A DNA stretch of 64,000 nt from contig CAVRVW010000001.1 in NCBI GenBank assembly GCA_963724695.1, positions 248,001 to 312,000 on the forward strand, in the 5' to 3' direction. This stretch comes from CAVQFD01 sp963724695 (GTDB taxonomy: Bacteria > Acidobacteriota > Vicinamibacteria > Vicinamibacterales > CAVVIG01). The notes under the pieces are model-generated. The model saw nothing but the letters and a program-made list of their open reading frames with translations, did no database searches and was not told the origin of the DNA. This document shows positions 21,175-29,778 of the stretch, piece after piece (position 1 is the first letter of the stretch; the number at the start of each line of letters is the position of its first letter). Position numbers and translations under genes: made by a program.

Positions 21175-22662
21175 CTAGCCCAACTTCTGAGCGCGGCTAT
21201 TTCGAAACCCGTACAGGAAATAGACGGCTAAACCTATGGCCAGCCAGAGGCCGAAGCGCTCCCACGCGTGCGTCGGCAAGCCCAGCATCACGTAGACGCA
21301 GGCGCCCGCCCCCGCGAGGGACACGAGAGGCAGCATCGGCACGCGGAAGGGCCGGGGGCGGTCCGGATCGGTGCGTCGGAGCACCAGCACACCGATGCAG
21401 ACCATCGCGAACGCCGACAGCGTGCCGATGTTCGTCAGGTCGTAGATCTCGTTCTCGTCCATCACGAGCGCGCCCGCGGCCACCACAATCCCGGTCACGA
21501 GCGTCGTGATGTGCGGAGTCCGGTACTTGGGATGAATTCTCGACGCCCACGCCGGGAGCAGGCCATCGCGCGCCATCGCAAAGAAGATGCGCGGCTGCCC
21601 GTACTGGAACACGAGGAGCACCGCGGTGAGCGAGACCACCGCGCCGGCCGCGACGATGAGGCCGGCCGTCTGCAGGCCCGCCAGCTGAAGCGCCTGAGCC
21701 AGCGGATCGGCCGCCTTCAGCTGTTGATACGGCACAAGACCCGTGGCCACGATGCCCACGATGATGTAGATGACCGTGCACACCGCGAGCCCGCCGAGGA
21801 TCCCGATCGGCATGTTGCGTTGGGGGTTCTTCGTTTCCTCGGCCGCCGTCGAAATGGCGTCGAACCCGATGTAGGCGAAGAAGACGATGGCCGCGCCCTG
21901 ATGGATGCCGCGCCAGCCATTCGGCGCAAACGGCACGAAGTTGGCCGTGTCGATGTGCATCGCGCCGAGGCCCACGAAGAGGCCGAGCACGAGCAGCTTC
22001 ACGACCACCATGATGTTGTTCGCGCGCACGCTCTCCTTGACCCCGATGTACAGGAGCCAGGTGATGAGCATCACGATCACGAACGCCGGAACATTGAGCA
22101 GGATCGGCACGCCCGCGATTCGCGGGGCCGTCTGCAGCAGCCCGTGCACGTCGGGGTTCGAGCTGAGGAGCGCCGTCCGGTACCCGTGCGTCAGGAAGTC
22201 GGGAAGATGGACCCCAAACCCGGTCAGGAGCGACGTGAAGTACCCGCTCCACGCGATCGCCACCGCGATGTTCCCGACCGCGTACTCGAGGATGAGATCC
22301 CAGCCGATGATCCACGCCACGAGCTCGCCGAGCGTGGCGTACGAATACGCGTAGGCGCTTCCCGCCTGCGGGATCATCGCCGCCAGCTCCGCGTAGCAGA
22401 GCGCCGCCAGGCCGCAGACCACGCCGAGCAGGAGGAACGAGAGCACGAGCGCCGGCCCCGCGCCGTACCGGATCACCTCGCCGGAGGCCAGTACCTCCCC
22501 CGCCGCCGCCGTTCCGATCGACGAGAAGATGCCCGCGCCGATCACGGCGCCGATGGCGAGCATGACCAGGTCGCCGGCGCCCATCACGCGGCGGAGGCCG
22601 TCGGGGCGTCCGCTGTCGTCCAGCAAGCTGGCGATCGGCTTTCGCTGGAACAGCTGGGTCAT
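21175..22662 (-). CDS. APC-family amino-acid permease (cationic amino-acid transporter type)
   Basis: A 495-residue integral membrane protein with at least 12 hydrophobic helices. The first helix has the APC glycine motif VMLAIGAVIGAGIFSSIGTA, and later segments include LCYAELAAMIPQAGSAYAYS and FFAYIGFDAISTAAEETKNP, both typical of the CAT branch of APC transporters. YGQPRIFFAMARDGLLP also fits. It probably imports amino acids by proton symport; the actual substrate cannot be read from sequence. It has one uninterrupted frame and no obvious operon partner. Confidence 0.9.
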   Translation of the reverse strand: MTQLFQRKPIASLLDDSGRPDGLRRVMGAGDLVMLAIGAVIGAGIFSSIGTAAAGEVLASGEVIRYGAGPALVLSFLLLGVVCGLAALCYAELAAMIPQAGSAYAYSYATLGELVAWIIGWDLILEYAVGNIAVAIAWSGYFTSLLTGFGVHLPDFLTHGYRTALLSSNPDVHGLLQTAPRIAGVPILLNVPAFVIVMLITWLLYIGVKESVRANNIMVVVKLLVLGLFVGLGAMHIDTANFVPFAPNGWRGIHQGAAIVFFAYIGFDAISTAAEETKNPQRNMPIGILGGLAVCTVIYIIVGIVATGLVPYQQLKAADPLAQALQLAGLQTAGLIVAAGAVVSLTAVLLVFQYGQPRIFFAMARDGLLPAWASRIHPKYRTPHITTLVTGIVVAAGALVMDENEIYDLTNIGTLSAFAMVCIGVLVLRRTDPDRPRPFRVPMLPLVSLAGAGACVYVMLGLPTHAWERFGLWLAIGLAVYFLYGFRNSRAQKLG

Positions 22663-22678
22663 GAAGGGAAGGGGAATT

Positions 22679-23686
22679 CTACCGCCCGAACCGGTACGCC
22701 GCGTCGTTCGTGCAGACGATCATCCCGCCGTCCTTCTCGAACGCGAGGCCCACGAGGCCCGGTCCAACCGCCACCAGCTCCGCCGGTCCCTCGTGTCCAG
22801 GCCGTGGATCGAGCCGGTAGATGCCCGAAGCTCCCGCCAGCGCCTCGGTGACGAACAGCATCCCGGCTGCATCGAAGGCGAGGCCTTGCGGCCGCCCGAA
22901 GCGCGCCGCGCACGTCGACACCGCCCCATCCGGGCCGATGCGGTACAGGTGATCGTAGGCGGACAAGGTCGGCGCGGTCACAAACAGCGTGTGGTCCGGC
23001 GCGAAGGCCAGGTGAAAGGCGGCGACGCTGCCCGGGAGCGTCGCGAACGCCGTCGGCCGGCCGCTCCGATCGACCTTGAAGATCGTGCCGGTTCGATCGC
23101 CGACGAACAACGCGCCGTCGGGCGCGAACGCCAGCCCGCACGCCACGCCCAGGTCGCTCGCGAACGGCTCCGCGCTCCCGTCGCCGGCGAGCCGGTACAC
23201 CGTGCCCTCGAATCGGCTCGAGACGTAGACCTGGCCGTCGGGAGACATGGCCATCGACGTGGGGTTGACGATGGCGGAAGAGAAGGTCTCGCGGGTGCCA
23301 TTGGGGAGCACGCGGAAGATCGAGATCGGCACTTCCTGTCCCCGGGTTCCGCTGTAGGTGACGTAGAGGTTGCCGTCGCGGTCGACCAGGGGGTTGTCAA
23401 CTTGATGGAGCCCGCTCGCAAACGTGGCCCCCACGTTGACCCAGGCAGCCTCGGACGTGGCCCCCCCGACCGACACCGGCAGGCGTCCGCCCTCAGGGAG
23501 TCCTGCGGGGACGAGCACCTCGAGCCGGCCGGGCGCCCCGCTGACGACGCGGGCGCGGCGGCCGCCGATCAGGACCTCCGGCAGCGCCGGCGCATCGACG
23601 GCGAATCCAGAACCCTCGATCGTGACACGCGCGCCTTCGATCGCCCGCGAAGGCCTGACGGAAAGAAAGACTGGAGAGGTGATCAT
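22679..23686 (-). CDS. IPT/TIG plus NHL-type beta-propeller protein
   Basis: 335 residues without a signal peptide. Residues 1-80 look like an IPT/TIG immunoglobulin-like domain (VRPSRAIEGARVTIEGSGFA). The rest has repeated propeller blades such as DNPLVDRDGNLYVTYSGT, MAMSPDGQVYVSSRFEGTVY, LAFAPDGALFVGDRTGTIFK and LAFDAAGMLFVTEALAG, like NHL or SMP-30/gluconolactonase folds. Metal-ligand residues of a true lactonase were not evident, so a binding or scaffolding role is as likely as catalysis. It ends 17 bases before the permease start on the same strand and may be co-transcribed with it. Confidence 0.75.
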   Translation of the reverse strand: MITSPVFLSVRPSRAIEGARVTIEGSGFAVDAPALPEVLIGGRRARVVSGAPGRLEVLVPAGLPEGGRLPVSVGGATSEAAWVNVGATFASGLHQVDNPLVDRDGNLYVTYSGTRGQEVPISIFRVLPNGTRETFSSAIVNPTSMAMSPDGQVYVSSRFEGTVYRLAGDGSAEPFASDLGVACGLAFAPDGALFVGDRTGTIFKVDRSGRPTAFATLPGSVAAFHLAFAPDHTLFVTAPTLSAYDHLYRIGPDGAVSTCAARFGRPQGLAFDAAGMLFVTEALAGASGIYRLDPRPGHEGPAELVAVGPGLVGLAFEKDGGMIVCTNDAAYRFGR

Positions 23687-23725
23687 TGAGTCCGGCGGGC
23701 GCGCGTGGGACCGCGACGCTCCCGC

Positions 23726-24259
23726 CTATGTGTCGTCGAGTTCGGCGTTCCAGTAGAGGTAGTCGCGCCAGCTTTCCGGCGCGTTCCGCAGCCCGACGGT
23801 AATGCGAATCGCCGGGGCCGACTCCGGCCTTCGGGGGACCCTGAGGAGATGCATTCTCGCTTCGACCGGCGTTCGCCCGCCCTTTCGCCGGTTGCAGGCG
23901 ACGCAGCAGGTGACAATATTCTCCCAGTCCTTGCGGCCACCCTGAGCCACGGGGACCACGTGGTCGAAGGTAAGCTCGCTCGTGGGAAAGCCGCCGCCGC
24001 AGTACTGACACCGGTGGTCGTCGCGCGCGTAGATGTTCGCGCGCGAGAACGGCACGTAGTCGAAACGGCGCTTGATCTTGATGTAGCGGAGGAGACGAAT
24101 GACCGACGGTAGCTTGAAGCTGACCGAAACGGCCCGAATCTCCCTGTCGTACACGGAGATAACCTCAACTTTGCCCTGGCACCAAAGGGTGACGGCCTTC
24201 TGCCAGTGGACAACTTTGAGGGGCTCGTAGGACGCGTTGAGGAGAAGCGTCTGTTCCAT
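23726..24259 (-). CDS. HNH endonuclease family protein
   Basis: 177 residues. The N-terminal half (LLNASYEPLKVVHWQKAVTL, then PSVIRLLRYIKIKRR) is typical of stand-alone chromosomal HNH proteins. The nuclease core has CQYCGGGFPTSELTFDHVVP, GGRKDWENIVTCCVACNRRK: two CxxC zinc pairs, the catalytic His in DHVVP and the Asn/Lys pair. It has its own promoter with a consensus -35. There is no toxin, phage or intron context, so this looks like the widespread housekeeping HNH protein of unknown role. Confidence 0.88.
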   Translation of the reverse strand: MEQTLLLNASYEPLKVVHWQKAVTLWCQGKVEVISVYDREIRAVSVSFKLPSVIRLLRYIKIKRRFDYVPFSRANIYARDDHRCQYCGGGFPTSELTFDHVVPVAQGGRKDWENIVTCCVACNRRKGGRTPVEARMHLLRVPRRPESAPAIRITVGLRNAPESWRDYLYWNAELDDT

Positions 24260-24293
24260 GACGAGTCGAGATCCCCGCCGACGGCTGTGTCTG

Positions 24294-24323
24294 ATTGTGC
24301 CCGACGGTCAGTTGGAGTGTCAA
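24294..24323 (-). promoter_or_regulatory. Sigma-70-type promoter for the HNH gene
   Basis: On the minus strand TTGACA (24318-24323) is followed after 18 bases by CACAAT (24294-24299). Predicted transcription starts near 24287, giving a leader of about 28 bases before the ATG at 24259. Confidence 0.55.
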
Positions 24324-24423
24324 GCAAACGGACGCTGTAAACGTCACGCAAAGAGACGGTTAGGGCTGCAGGTGCACGCGGCTTCCTGGTCGGGCGCATC
24401 CGCCAGCCGATAGGATACTGAAC

Positions 24424-24997
24424 GTGAGCATGGATCGAAGGATGATGGTCGGCATGGTGGCCCTCGCGACGATCGCCTCGGCGTGCGCGTCGAGCGGCGC
24501 GGTACCTCGGCCGTTCCCGGGCGCCCCGGTCGTCCGCCGAATGCCGCCCCCTTCTCCTGCCCCGAGCGGAGTCGAGGAGCCCGCCCCGCCTGGCTCGCCT
24601 GCCCTGCCCGCCCCGAGCGGAGTCGGTACCGCTCGTCGCCACCGCCTTGAGCCTGCGCGGGGCGCCGTATCGCAACGGGGGCAGCAGTCCAGAGGGCTTC
24701 GACTGCAGCGGATTTACACAGTACGTGTTTGCGCACCATGGCATCGCGATTCCCCGCGACACGGAGGCGCAGTTCGAAATGGGGGACGCGATCACCGACG
24801 AAGCGATCGAGGCGGGGGATCTGTTGTTCTTTTCGACGACCGACTCAGGGCCCAGCCACGTCGCGATCGCGATCTCGCTTGACGAGTTCGTCCATGCGCC
24901 GAGTTCCAGGGGTGTGGTGCGGGTGGAACGCCGGAGCCTGCAGTACTGGTCCGAACGGTTCCTTGGCGCGCGGCGTGTTCAGGCCGCGCGGAACTGA
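24424..24997 (+). CDS. NlpC/P60 cell-wall peptidase lipoprotein (one frame break)
   Basis: A probable lipoprotein (VALATIASACASSG, Cys at the lipobox position) with a Pro/Ser linker and a C-terminal NlpC/P60 domain. The catalytic Cys lies in GFDCSGFTQYVF, the His in SHVAIAIS and the third polar residue in EFVHAPSS. Such enzymes cleave D-Glu-diaminopimelate bonds in peptidoglycan peptides. One frame break lies in the linker near 24625, where a 15-base word CCCCGAGCGGAGTCG occurs twice (about 24558 and 24611). The GTG at 24424 or ATG at 24430 could start. Its end overlaps the convergent metallopeptidase gene by 19 bases. Confidence 0.85.
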
Positions 24998-25806
24998 CCC
25001 TTGCGGACCAGCCGTCGCGAGGAATCGCGCTTGAAGTGGCGGATGTGGAGATCGTCCTGCGTGTACTGCGCCGGCGGCTGACTGACCCGCACCTTCTCGA
25101 CCTCGACGCCCTCGAGTGACGGATCGCAGGGCGGCTGTACGGCCAACGGCTCGATGAAGCGCTGCGGGTACGAGGGGAACGCACGGAAGCTGGTGGCGAC
25201 CACCCCGCCGAAGGTGGACTCGAGCCCGTCAAAGTCGTGCTTGAGGAATTCCACAATCGCCGGATCCGGCCGGCTTTCGAGGTAGACCCTCACCATTGCG
25301 GCCACCTCCTCGAAGAACCTATGGCCGTGGCAGTGCGCGGAGTACGTCCCGTCTCCGCGGTCAATCCGCCGGATGCCGGCAAGATCCGGATCGATGTGAT
25401 AGAGCTCGTGGACGACGGTGTCGAGCCTCGCGACCCAGTCGTGCTCCCATCCCGGATAGAACCGTTCTTTGCGTGAACGATCGAACGTCTGGTCGCAGAA
25501 GCGCGGCAGCGAGAACGAGATCAGGTACTTGAGCTGCCGCGGTCCAATGGACACGATGGGCGACCGCGTCACGAACCACTCCGACCGCCTGGTGATGACG
25601 CCCGACTCCCGATCGCGCCAGAAGTAGTAGCCGGGCTCGCTCGGCGGGAGCGTCAGGCAATGGCAGGTGGCGAAGGCACCTTCGGCGTTGGAGCGTCCCG
25701 GCCTCGCGAAGACGAGCACGTCGCCGATGTCGATGAAGGACAGGGTCGGCACCCTTTGGACGATGTCCTGCATCAGGAGCGTGAGACGTTCGGTGTAGTT
25801 GATCAA
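24979..25806 (-). CDS. Putative zinc metallopeptidase (HELYH motif)
   Basis: 275 residues, no signal peptide. The motif TVVHELYHIDP is an HExxH zinc-binding helix, and a following CHGHRFFEEVAAM could supply further ligands. The rest, including QLKYLISFSLPRFCDQTFDR and KERFYPGWEHDWVARLD, is not familiar. It may belong to the putative metallopeptidase group also found in phages; that is a guess from the motif layout. It is 21 bases after mtgA, at the end of the long minus-strand run from 32478. Confidence 0.65.
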   Translation of the reverse strand: MINYTERLTLLMQDIVQRVPTLSFIDIGDVLVFARPGRSNAEGAFATCHCLTLPPSEPGYYFWRDRESGVITRRSEWFVTRSPIVSIGPRQLKYLISFSLPRFCDQTFDRSRKERFYPGWEHDWVARLDTVVHELYHIDPDLAGIRRIDRGDGTYSAHCHGHRFFEEVAAMVRVYLESRPDPAIVEFLKHDFDGLESTFGGVVATSFRAFPSYPQRFIEPLAVQPPCDPSLEGVEVEKVRVSQPPAQYTQDDLHIRHFKRDSSRRLVRKGQFRAA

Positions 25807-25827
25807 GTGGCTCGGGAGCGCGTCCGA

Positions 25828-26778
25828 CTATAGCGAACCGCTTTTGGAGCGGTCAAGCTCAGGCGAGACCGATTTCTCATCGTTGCTCTCAATGGCGCTA
25901 GAGGATTTATCGGCGGGCGGCGGTGGAATCTGCAGCGGCCATTGATTCGGATCAACTCGAGGAGACGTTTCTGGTTGAGGAGACGTTTCCGGCTGGGATG
26001 GAGCGGTTTCGACGGGCGGTGCGACACCGCCCATCCGTCGCAGGATGAGCTGCTGGCGTCTCAGCAGGCGCGCGGTAGGTTGTGCCGGATTCAGCAGCCG
26101 CGGGTTGATGATGGCGCCCGCGAGCAGCGCGGACTCGGTCGGGCCGAGCGATGCGGCCGAGGTGCCGAAGTAGGTGCGCGCGGCGGCATCCACGCCATAG
26201 ATGCCGTCGCCCCACTCGATGACATTGAGGTAGATCTCGAGGATCCTCGCCTTGCTCAGCTCGGCTTCGAGGCGCCGCGCGATGAAGAGCTCCTTGAGCT
26301 TGCGCGCCGGATTGCGGGATTCTGACAAGTACAGGTTCTTCGCAAGCTGCTGCGTGATCGTGCTCGCCCCACGCACGAATCGTCCCTCGGCCAGGTCGGT
26401 CTCGATGGACTTCTGAAGCTCGTCGTAGTCCACGCCGTCGTGATCCCAGAACGCCGCGTCCTCGGCCGTCAGGACGGCGCGCTTCAGGCTGGGCGAGATA
26501 CGGTTGTAGGCCACCCAATGGTGCACCTTCCGCGGCGCCTTCCCGGCGCGGCGCGCTTCCCCGGCACGGATCTCCATGAACGCCGTCGTCGTCGGGTTGC
26601 TCGTGGCAAGCGGCCGCACGTCGGGCAACGTGAGATACGAGTACGTGAGGATGCCGAAGGCAACGGCCGTGGCCCCGAGCACCCACGTGCCTGTGCTGCG
26701 GGCACGCGACCATGCCCTGGACGGGTTGCGGGGCGCGGGCCTGGACCGGAGGCGAGGAGCGCCCGGCGGTCGCCTCAC
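25828..26778 (-). CDS. mtgA: Monofunctional peptidoglycan transglycosylase (GT51)
   Basis: A membrane-anchored glycosyltransferase that polymerises lipid II. After a basic N-terminus there is one membrane helix (WVLGATAVAFGILTYSYLTL), then GT51 motifs: RAVLTAEDAAFWDHDGVDYD with the catalytic Glu, RGASTITQQLAKNLYLSESR, KLKELFIARRLEAELSKARI and EIYLNVIEWGDGIYGVDAA. About 60 C-terminal residues form a Pro/Gln/Thr-rich tail with two near copies of QPETSP. The start is GTG at 26778, overlapping the aminotransferase stop (GTGA). No transpeptidase domain is present. Confidence 0.9.
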   Translation of the reverse strand: MRRPPGAPRLRSRPAPRNPSRAWSRARSTGTWVLGATAVAFGILTYSYLTLPDVRPLATSNPTTTAFMEIRAGEARRAGKAPRKVHHWVAYNRISPSLKRAVLTAEDAAFWDHDGVDYDELQKSIETDLAEGRFVRGASTITQQLAKNLYLSESRNPARKLKELFIARRLEAELSKARILEIYLNVIEWGDGIYGVDAAARTYFGTSAASLGPTESALLAGAIINPRLLNPAQPTARLLRRQQLILRRMGGVAPPVETAPSQPETSPQPETSPRVDPNQWPLQIPPPPADKSSSAIESNDEKSVSPELDRSKSGSL

Positions 26779-27890
26779 ACGCGGGTCACCCGGCCCTGGG
26801 TCTTCAGCGCGGCGTCGAGCGCCGCCAGCAGCAGGACGATCAACTGCGGCTGCGAGCTGGCGCCCATGAGCCCGACACGCCAGATCCGCCCGGCGAGCGG
26901 GCCCAGGCCCGCGCCGATTTCGATGTTGAACGCCTCGAGCAGATGACGACGCACAGCGGCTTCGTCGACGCCGTCCGGCACCCGGACGGCGTTGAGGGTC
27001 CAGAGACGTTCGCCGGCGGGCGGAAGCAGCGACAGGCCACGCACGTGCAGTTCCTCGGCGAACGCAAGGTGATTCCGCTCGTGCCGTGCCCACCTGGCCT
27101 CGAGCCCTTCCTCTTCGACCACAGCCAGCGCTTCGGCGAGCGCATAGACCAGCGTCGACGACATCGTGTGGTGGTATTTTCGGCGGAGCCAGTAGTCCTC
27201 GAGGAGGCCAAGATCGAAATAGAAGCTCCGGCAAGGGACACGGCGCTCGAGGGCGCGCGGACCGAACATCACCGGCGCCAGACCCGACGGGGCGCCGAGA
27301 CACTTCTGGGTGCAGCTGTAGCAGGCGTCGATCCCCCACGCTGCCGCGTCCAGCGGATGCCCGCCCAGCGACGTCACGGCATCGACCAGCACAAGGGCGC
27401 CGTGCTCCCGCGCGACGGCCGCGAGCTCGCGCACGGGGTTGAGCACTCCGGTCGAGGTCTCGGCGTGCACGATCGCCACGAGGTCCGCAGGAGTCGCTGC
27501 CAGCTGGCGTCTGAGTGCGTCCGGATCGCAGGCACGACCCCACTCGACCTCGAGGCGTGTCACCGTGGCGCCGTACCGCTGGCACATCTGCGCGAGGCGG
27601 TCGCCGAAGTACCCGCTGACGACGACGAGCGCGCGGGTGCCTTCGCGCACGAGGTTCGCCACGGTCGTTTCCATCCCGGACGTGCCAGTGCCCGATACGG
27701 CGAACGCCAGGGAGCCCTCAGGGGCGCGGAACAGACGGCCGAGCCGTGCCCGCACCTCGTCGAGCAGGGCCAGCATGACCGGGTCGAGATGGCTGACCGT
27801 CGGCGCCGCCATCGCTCTCATCACTCTCGGCGACGTGAGGCTTGGGCCCGGACCGAGAAGAATGCGCGTCGTGTCCGGCAGCCCGCTCAT
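26775..27890 (-). CDS. Class V aminotransferase, AGXT/serine-glyoxylate type
   Basis: A 371-residue PLP enzyme. It opens with the family motif RILLGPGPSLTSPRVMRAM. TGTGTSGMETTVANLV binds the cofactor phosphate, ALVLVDAVTSLGGHPLD carries the PLP-ring Asp, and CYSCTQKCLGAPSGL holds the Schiff-base Lys. This pattern is that of alanine- or serine-glyoxylate aminotransferases. Its ATG overlaps the stop of an HOGA1-like aldolase, an enzyme that would release glyoxylate, which supports a glyoxylate-to-glycine role. Exact amino donor is not determinable. Confidence 0.88.
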   Translation of the reverse strand: MSGLPDTTRILLGPGPSLTSPRVMRAMAAPTVSHLDPVMLALLDEVRARLGRLFRAPEGSLAFAVSGTGTSGMETTVANLVREGTRALVVVSGYFGDRLAQMCQRYGATVTRLEVEWGRACDPDALRRQLAATPADLVAIVHAETSTGVLNPVRELAAVAREHGALVLVDAVTSLGGHPLDAAAWGIDACYSCTQKCLGAPSGLAPVMFGPRALERRVPCRSFYFDLGLLEDYWLRRKYHHTMSSTLVYALAEALAVVEEEGLEARWARHERNHLAFAEELHVRGLSLLPPAGERLWTLNAVRVPDGVDEAAVRRHLLEAFNIEIGAGLGPLAGRIWRVGLMGASSQPQLIVLLLAALDAALKTQGRVTRV

Positions 27891-28780
27891 ACGGCGGCCT
27901 CCTGAAACGTGGCGAGCGCCTGCCTGAGGGCGTCGAGTCCGGCATCCGGCACGGGCACCAGCGGCGGGCGCGGAACGCCCGCATCGATTCCGACCAGCGG
28001 CAGCGCCGCCTTGAGCCCGGCCACTCCGTACACAGAGCCCAGCAGGCGCGCGAGCGGCGCAAGCTGGCGCTGCAGAGCCCGAGCCTCGTCGTGGCGCTTC
28101 TGGGCCATCAGATCGAAGAGCCTGACGCACGCGTCCGGGAGCACGCAGCTGAGCGCAAGGATGCCTCCCGACACGCCGGCGCCGAGCGCCGCGTAGAAGG
28201 TGGACGCCGATCCCGCGAGCACTGAGAACGCCTGACCGCTCGACACCGCGAGGAGCTCTGCGATCTGCGCGATGTCCCCGCCCGACTCCTTCATCCCGGC
28301 GATGTTCGGATGAGACGCCAGCTTCGCGACGGCGTCCGGCTGAAGGGTCACGCCGGTTACGGCGGTGAAGTTGTATAAAAGGACAGGCACGGGCGAGGCA
28401 TCGGCCACCTCCGTGTAGTGCCGCACGAAGACGGCGCTCGTCATCTGCGACTTGAAGAATCCTGGCGTCCGCACGAGGACAGCATCGGCGCCCAGGTCCG
28501 CGGCGCGGCGCGCGGCCCTGACTGCCGCCTGTGTGGACTCGCGGCCCGTGCCCACGATGAGCGGACGGCCGCGCGGGACGAGCTCTCGAGCCGTGGCGAC
28601 CACGAGATCGCTCTCGTCTTCGTCGAGGAGCGCCGCCTCCCCGTTCGACCCCAGCACCACGAACCCCGTGAGCGGCGACTTCAGCCACCGCGAAAAGGCG
28701 CCGCGCATTCTGGCGGGATCGACGCGATCCTCGGCGTCGAACGGCGTCGGCACGGGGGCGAACACTCCGGTCCAAGGCAT
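27887..28780 (-). CDS. DHDPS-family aldolase, 4-hydroxy-2-oxoglutarate aldolase (HOGA1)-like
   Basis: A 297-residue class I aldolase barrel. The Schiff-base Lys is in HPNIAGMKESGGD and the Tyr in PVLLYNFTAVTG. The DapA-type GTTGE loop is replaced by GSNGEAALL; GSNGE, ESTQA, MTSAVFVRHYTEVADASPVP and FSVLAGSAS closely follow the vertebrate HOGA1 pattern as I recall it. HOGA1 splits 4-hydroxy-2-oxoglutarate into pyruvate and glyoxylate. The neighbouring AGXT-like gene would use glyoxylate. It could still act on another 2-oxo acid. A lysine-pathway DapA role is less likely from the active-site loop. Confidence 0.82.
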   Translation of the reverse strand: MPWTGVFAPVPTPFDAEDRVDPARMRGAFSRWLKSPLTGFVVLGSNGEAALLDEDESDLVVATARELVPRGRPLIVGTGRESTQAAVRAARRAADLGADAVLVRTPGFFKSQMTSAVFVRHYTEVADASPVPVLLYNFTAVTGVTLQPDAVAKLASHPNIAGMKESGGDIAQIAELLAVSSGQAFSVLAGSASTFYAALGAGVSGGILALSCVLPDACVRLFDLMAQKRHDEARALQRQLAPLARLLGSVYGVAGLKAALPLVGIDAGVPRPPLVPVPDAGLDALRQALATFQEAAV

Positions 28781-28791
28781 ATGGCGCAATC

Positions 28792-29778
28792 TTACAGCGG
28801 TCGGTCGACGTGCGGCTGCACGCCGCGCGCCTGCAGCAGCAGATTGAGGGCCAGCACCACGAGGAACATCGCAAGGGCCGGGCTCAAGAGCCAGGGGAAG
28901 TCCACGAACGCGCGGATGCTCGACCCCTCGTGGAGCATCGTGCCCCAGCTCGCCACCGGATCCGGGAATCCGAGGCCGACGTACGACAGCGTGGCCTCGG
29001 CCACGATGAACGCCGGCACGAGCAGCGTCAGCTCCACGCCGATGAACCCGCGCGCCGCCGGCAGAAGGTGACGCACGAGCACGCGCGAGTGGCTGGCGCC
29101 GAGCGACGATGCGGCCACCGCATAGTCGAGCGCGCGCTCGGCGCGCACGACCGTGCGCACGCCGCGCGAGAAGAAAGGCGCGCCCACGACCGCGAAGATC
29201 CCGAGCAGCACCACGAACACCATCCCGGGCGTCAGCACCAGCGGCATCACCGATCGAAACGCCAGCGCCACGTACATCGCCGGCAGCACGAGCACGAAGT
29301 CCGATGCGCGCATCAGGGCATCGTCCACCGCGCCGCCCACGTACCCCGCGATCGCGCCCACCCCCGTGCCGAGCACCATGGCGCCGAGCGAGGCCAGGAG
29401 CGCGAGGCCGAGCGACAGCCTGGCGCCGTGGAGGACACGGCTGAAGACATCCCGCCCGTAGCCGTCGGCGCCGAGCCAGAGCAGTGGGGCACGAACGGAG
29501 TCGGACGAGCTGAGCAGGCGGCCGCCGCTGAGCCATCGAAGCGGAACGGCCGTCGACCGGTCGACCTCGTACCGTTGTTCGAGCTGGCTCACGCGGACCC
29601 AGGGGTAGATGAACGGACGCCGCCACCGCCCCAGGTCGTCCCGTACGTGCACGCGCGTGGGCGGAGCGTTCAGAAGTTCAGGAAAACGGGTGTCGACGGC
29701 GTAGGGCGCGATGACCGGCGCGAGTGCGGCGCCGAGCACGGCGCCGGCCAGGATGATCGCTGCGGGGAACGACCTCAC
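28792..29778 (-). CDS. Peptide-type ABC transporter permease (DppC/OppC family)
   Basis: 328 residues with one N-terminal helix (SFPAAIILAGAVLGAALAPV), a periplasmic stretch of about 90 residues and a C-terminal block of five helices. The inner-membrane coupling loop reads DYAVAASSLGASHSRVLVRH, the EAA motif that docks the ATPase. LLWLGADGYGRDVFSRVLHG is typical of DppC proteins. The GTG at 29778 overlaps the stop of the partner permease. No ATPase gene of this transporter lies in the window. Confidence 0.88.
   Translation of the reverse strand: MRSFPAAIILAGAVLGAALAPVIAPYAVDTRFPELLNAPPTRVHVRDDLGRWRRPFIYPWVRVSQLEQRYEVDRSTAVPLRWLSGGRLLSSSDSVRAPLLWLGADGYGRDVFSRVLHGARLSLGLALLASLGAMVLGTGVGAIAGYVGGAVDDALMRASDFVLVLPAMYVALAFRSVMPLVLTPGMVFVVLLGIFAVVGAPFFSRGVRTVVRAERALDYAVAASSLGASHSRVLVRHLLPAARGFIGVELTLLVPAFIVAEATLSYVGLGFPDPVASWGTMLHEGSSIRAFVDFPWLLSPALAMFLVVLALNLLLQARGVQPHVDRPL

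Noticed and set aside
23726..24259. HNH protein as homing endonuclease, toxin or restriction enzyme
   Set aside because: No intron, inteine, immunity or methylase gene is adjacent, and the N-terminal extension is that of common chromosomal HNH proteins.
27887..28780. Aldolase as DapA paired with the nearby lysA pathway
   Set aside because: The active-site loop is GSNGE rather than GTTGE and its operon partners are an AGXT-type aminotransferase and transporter genes, not lysine genes.
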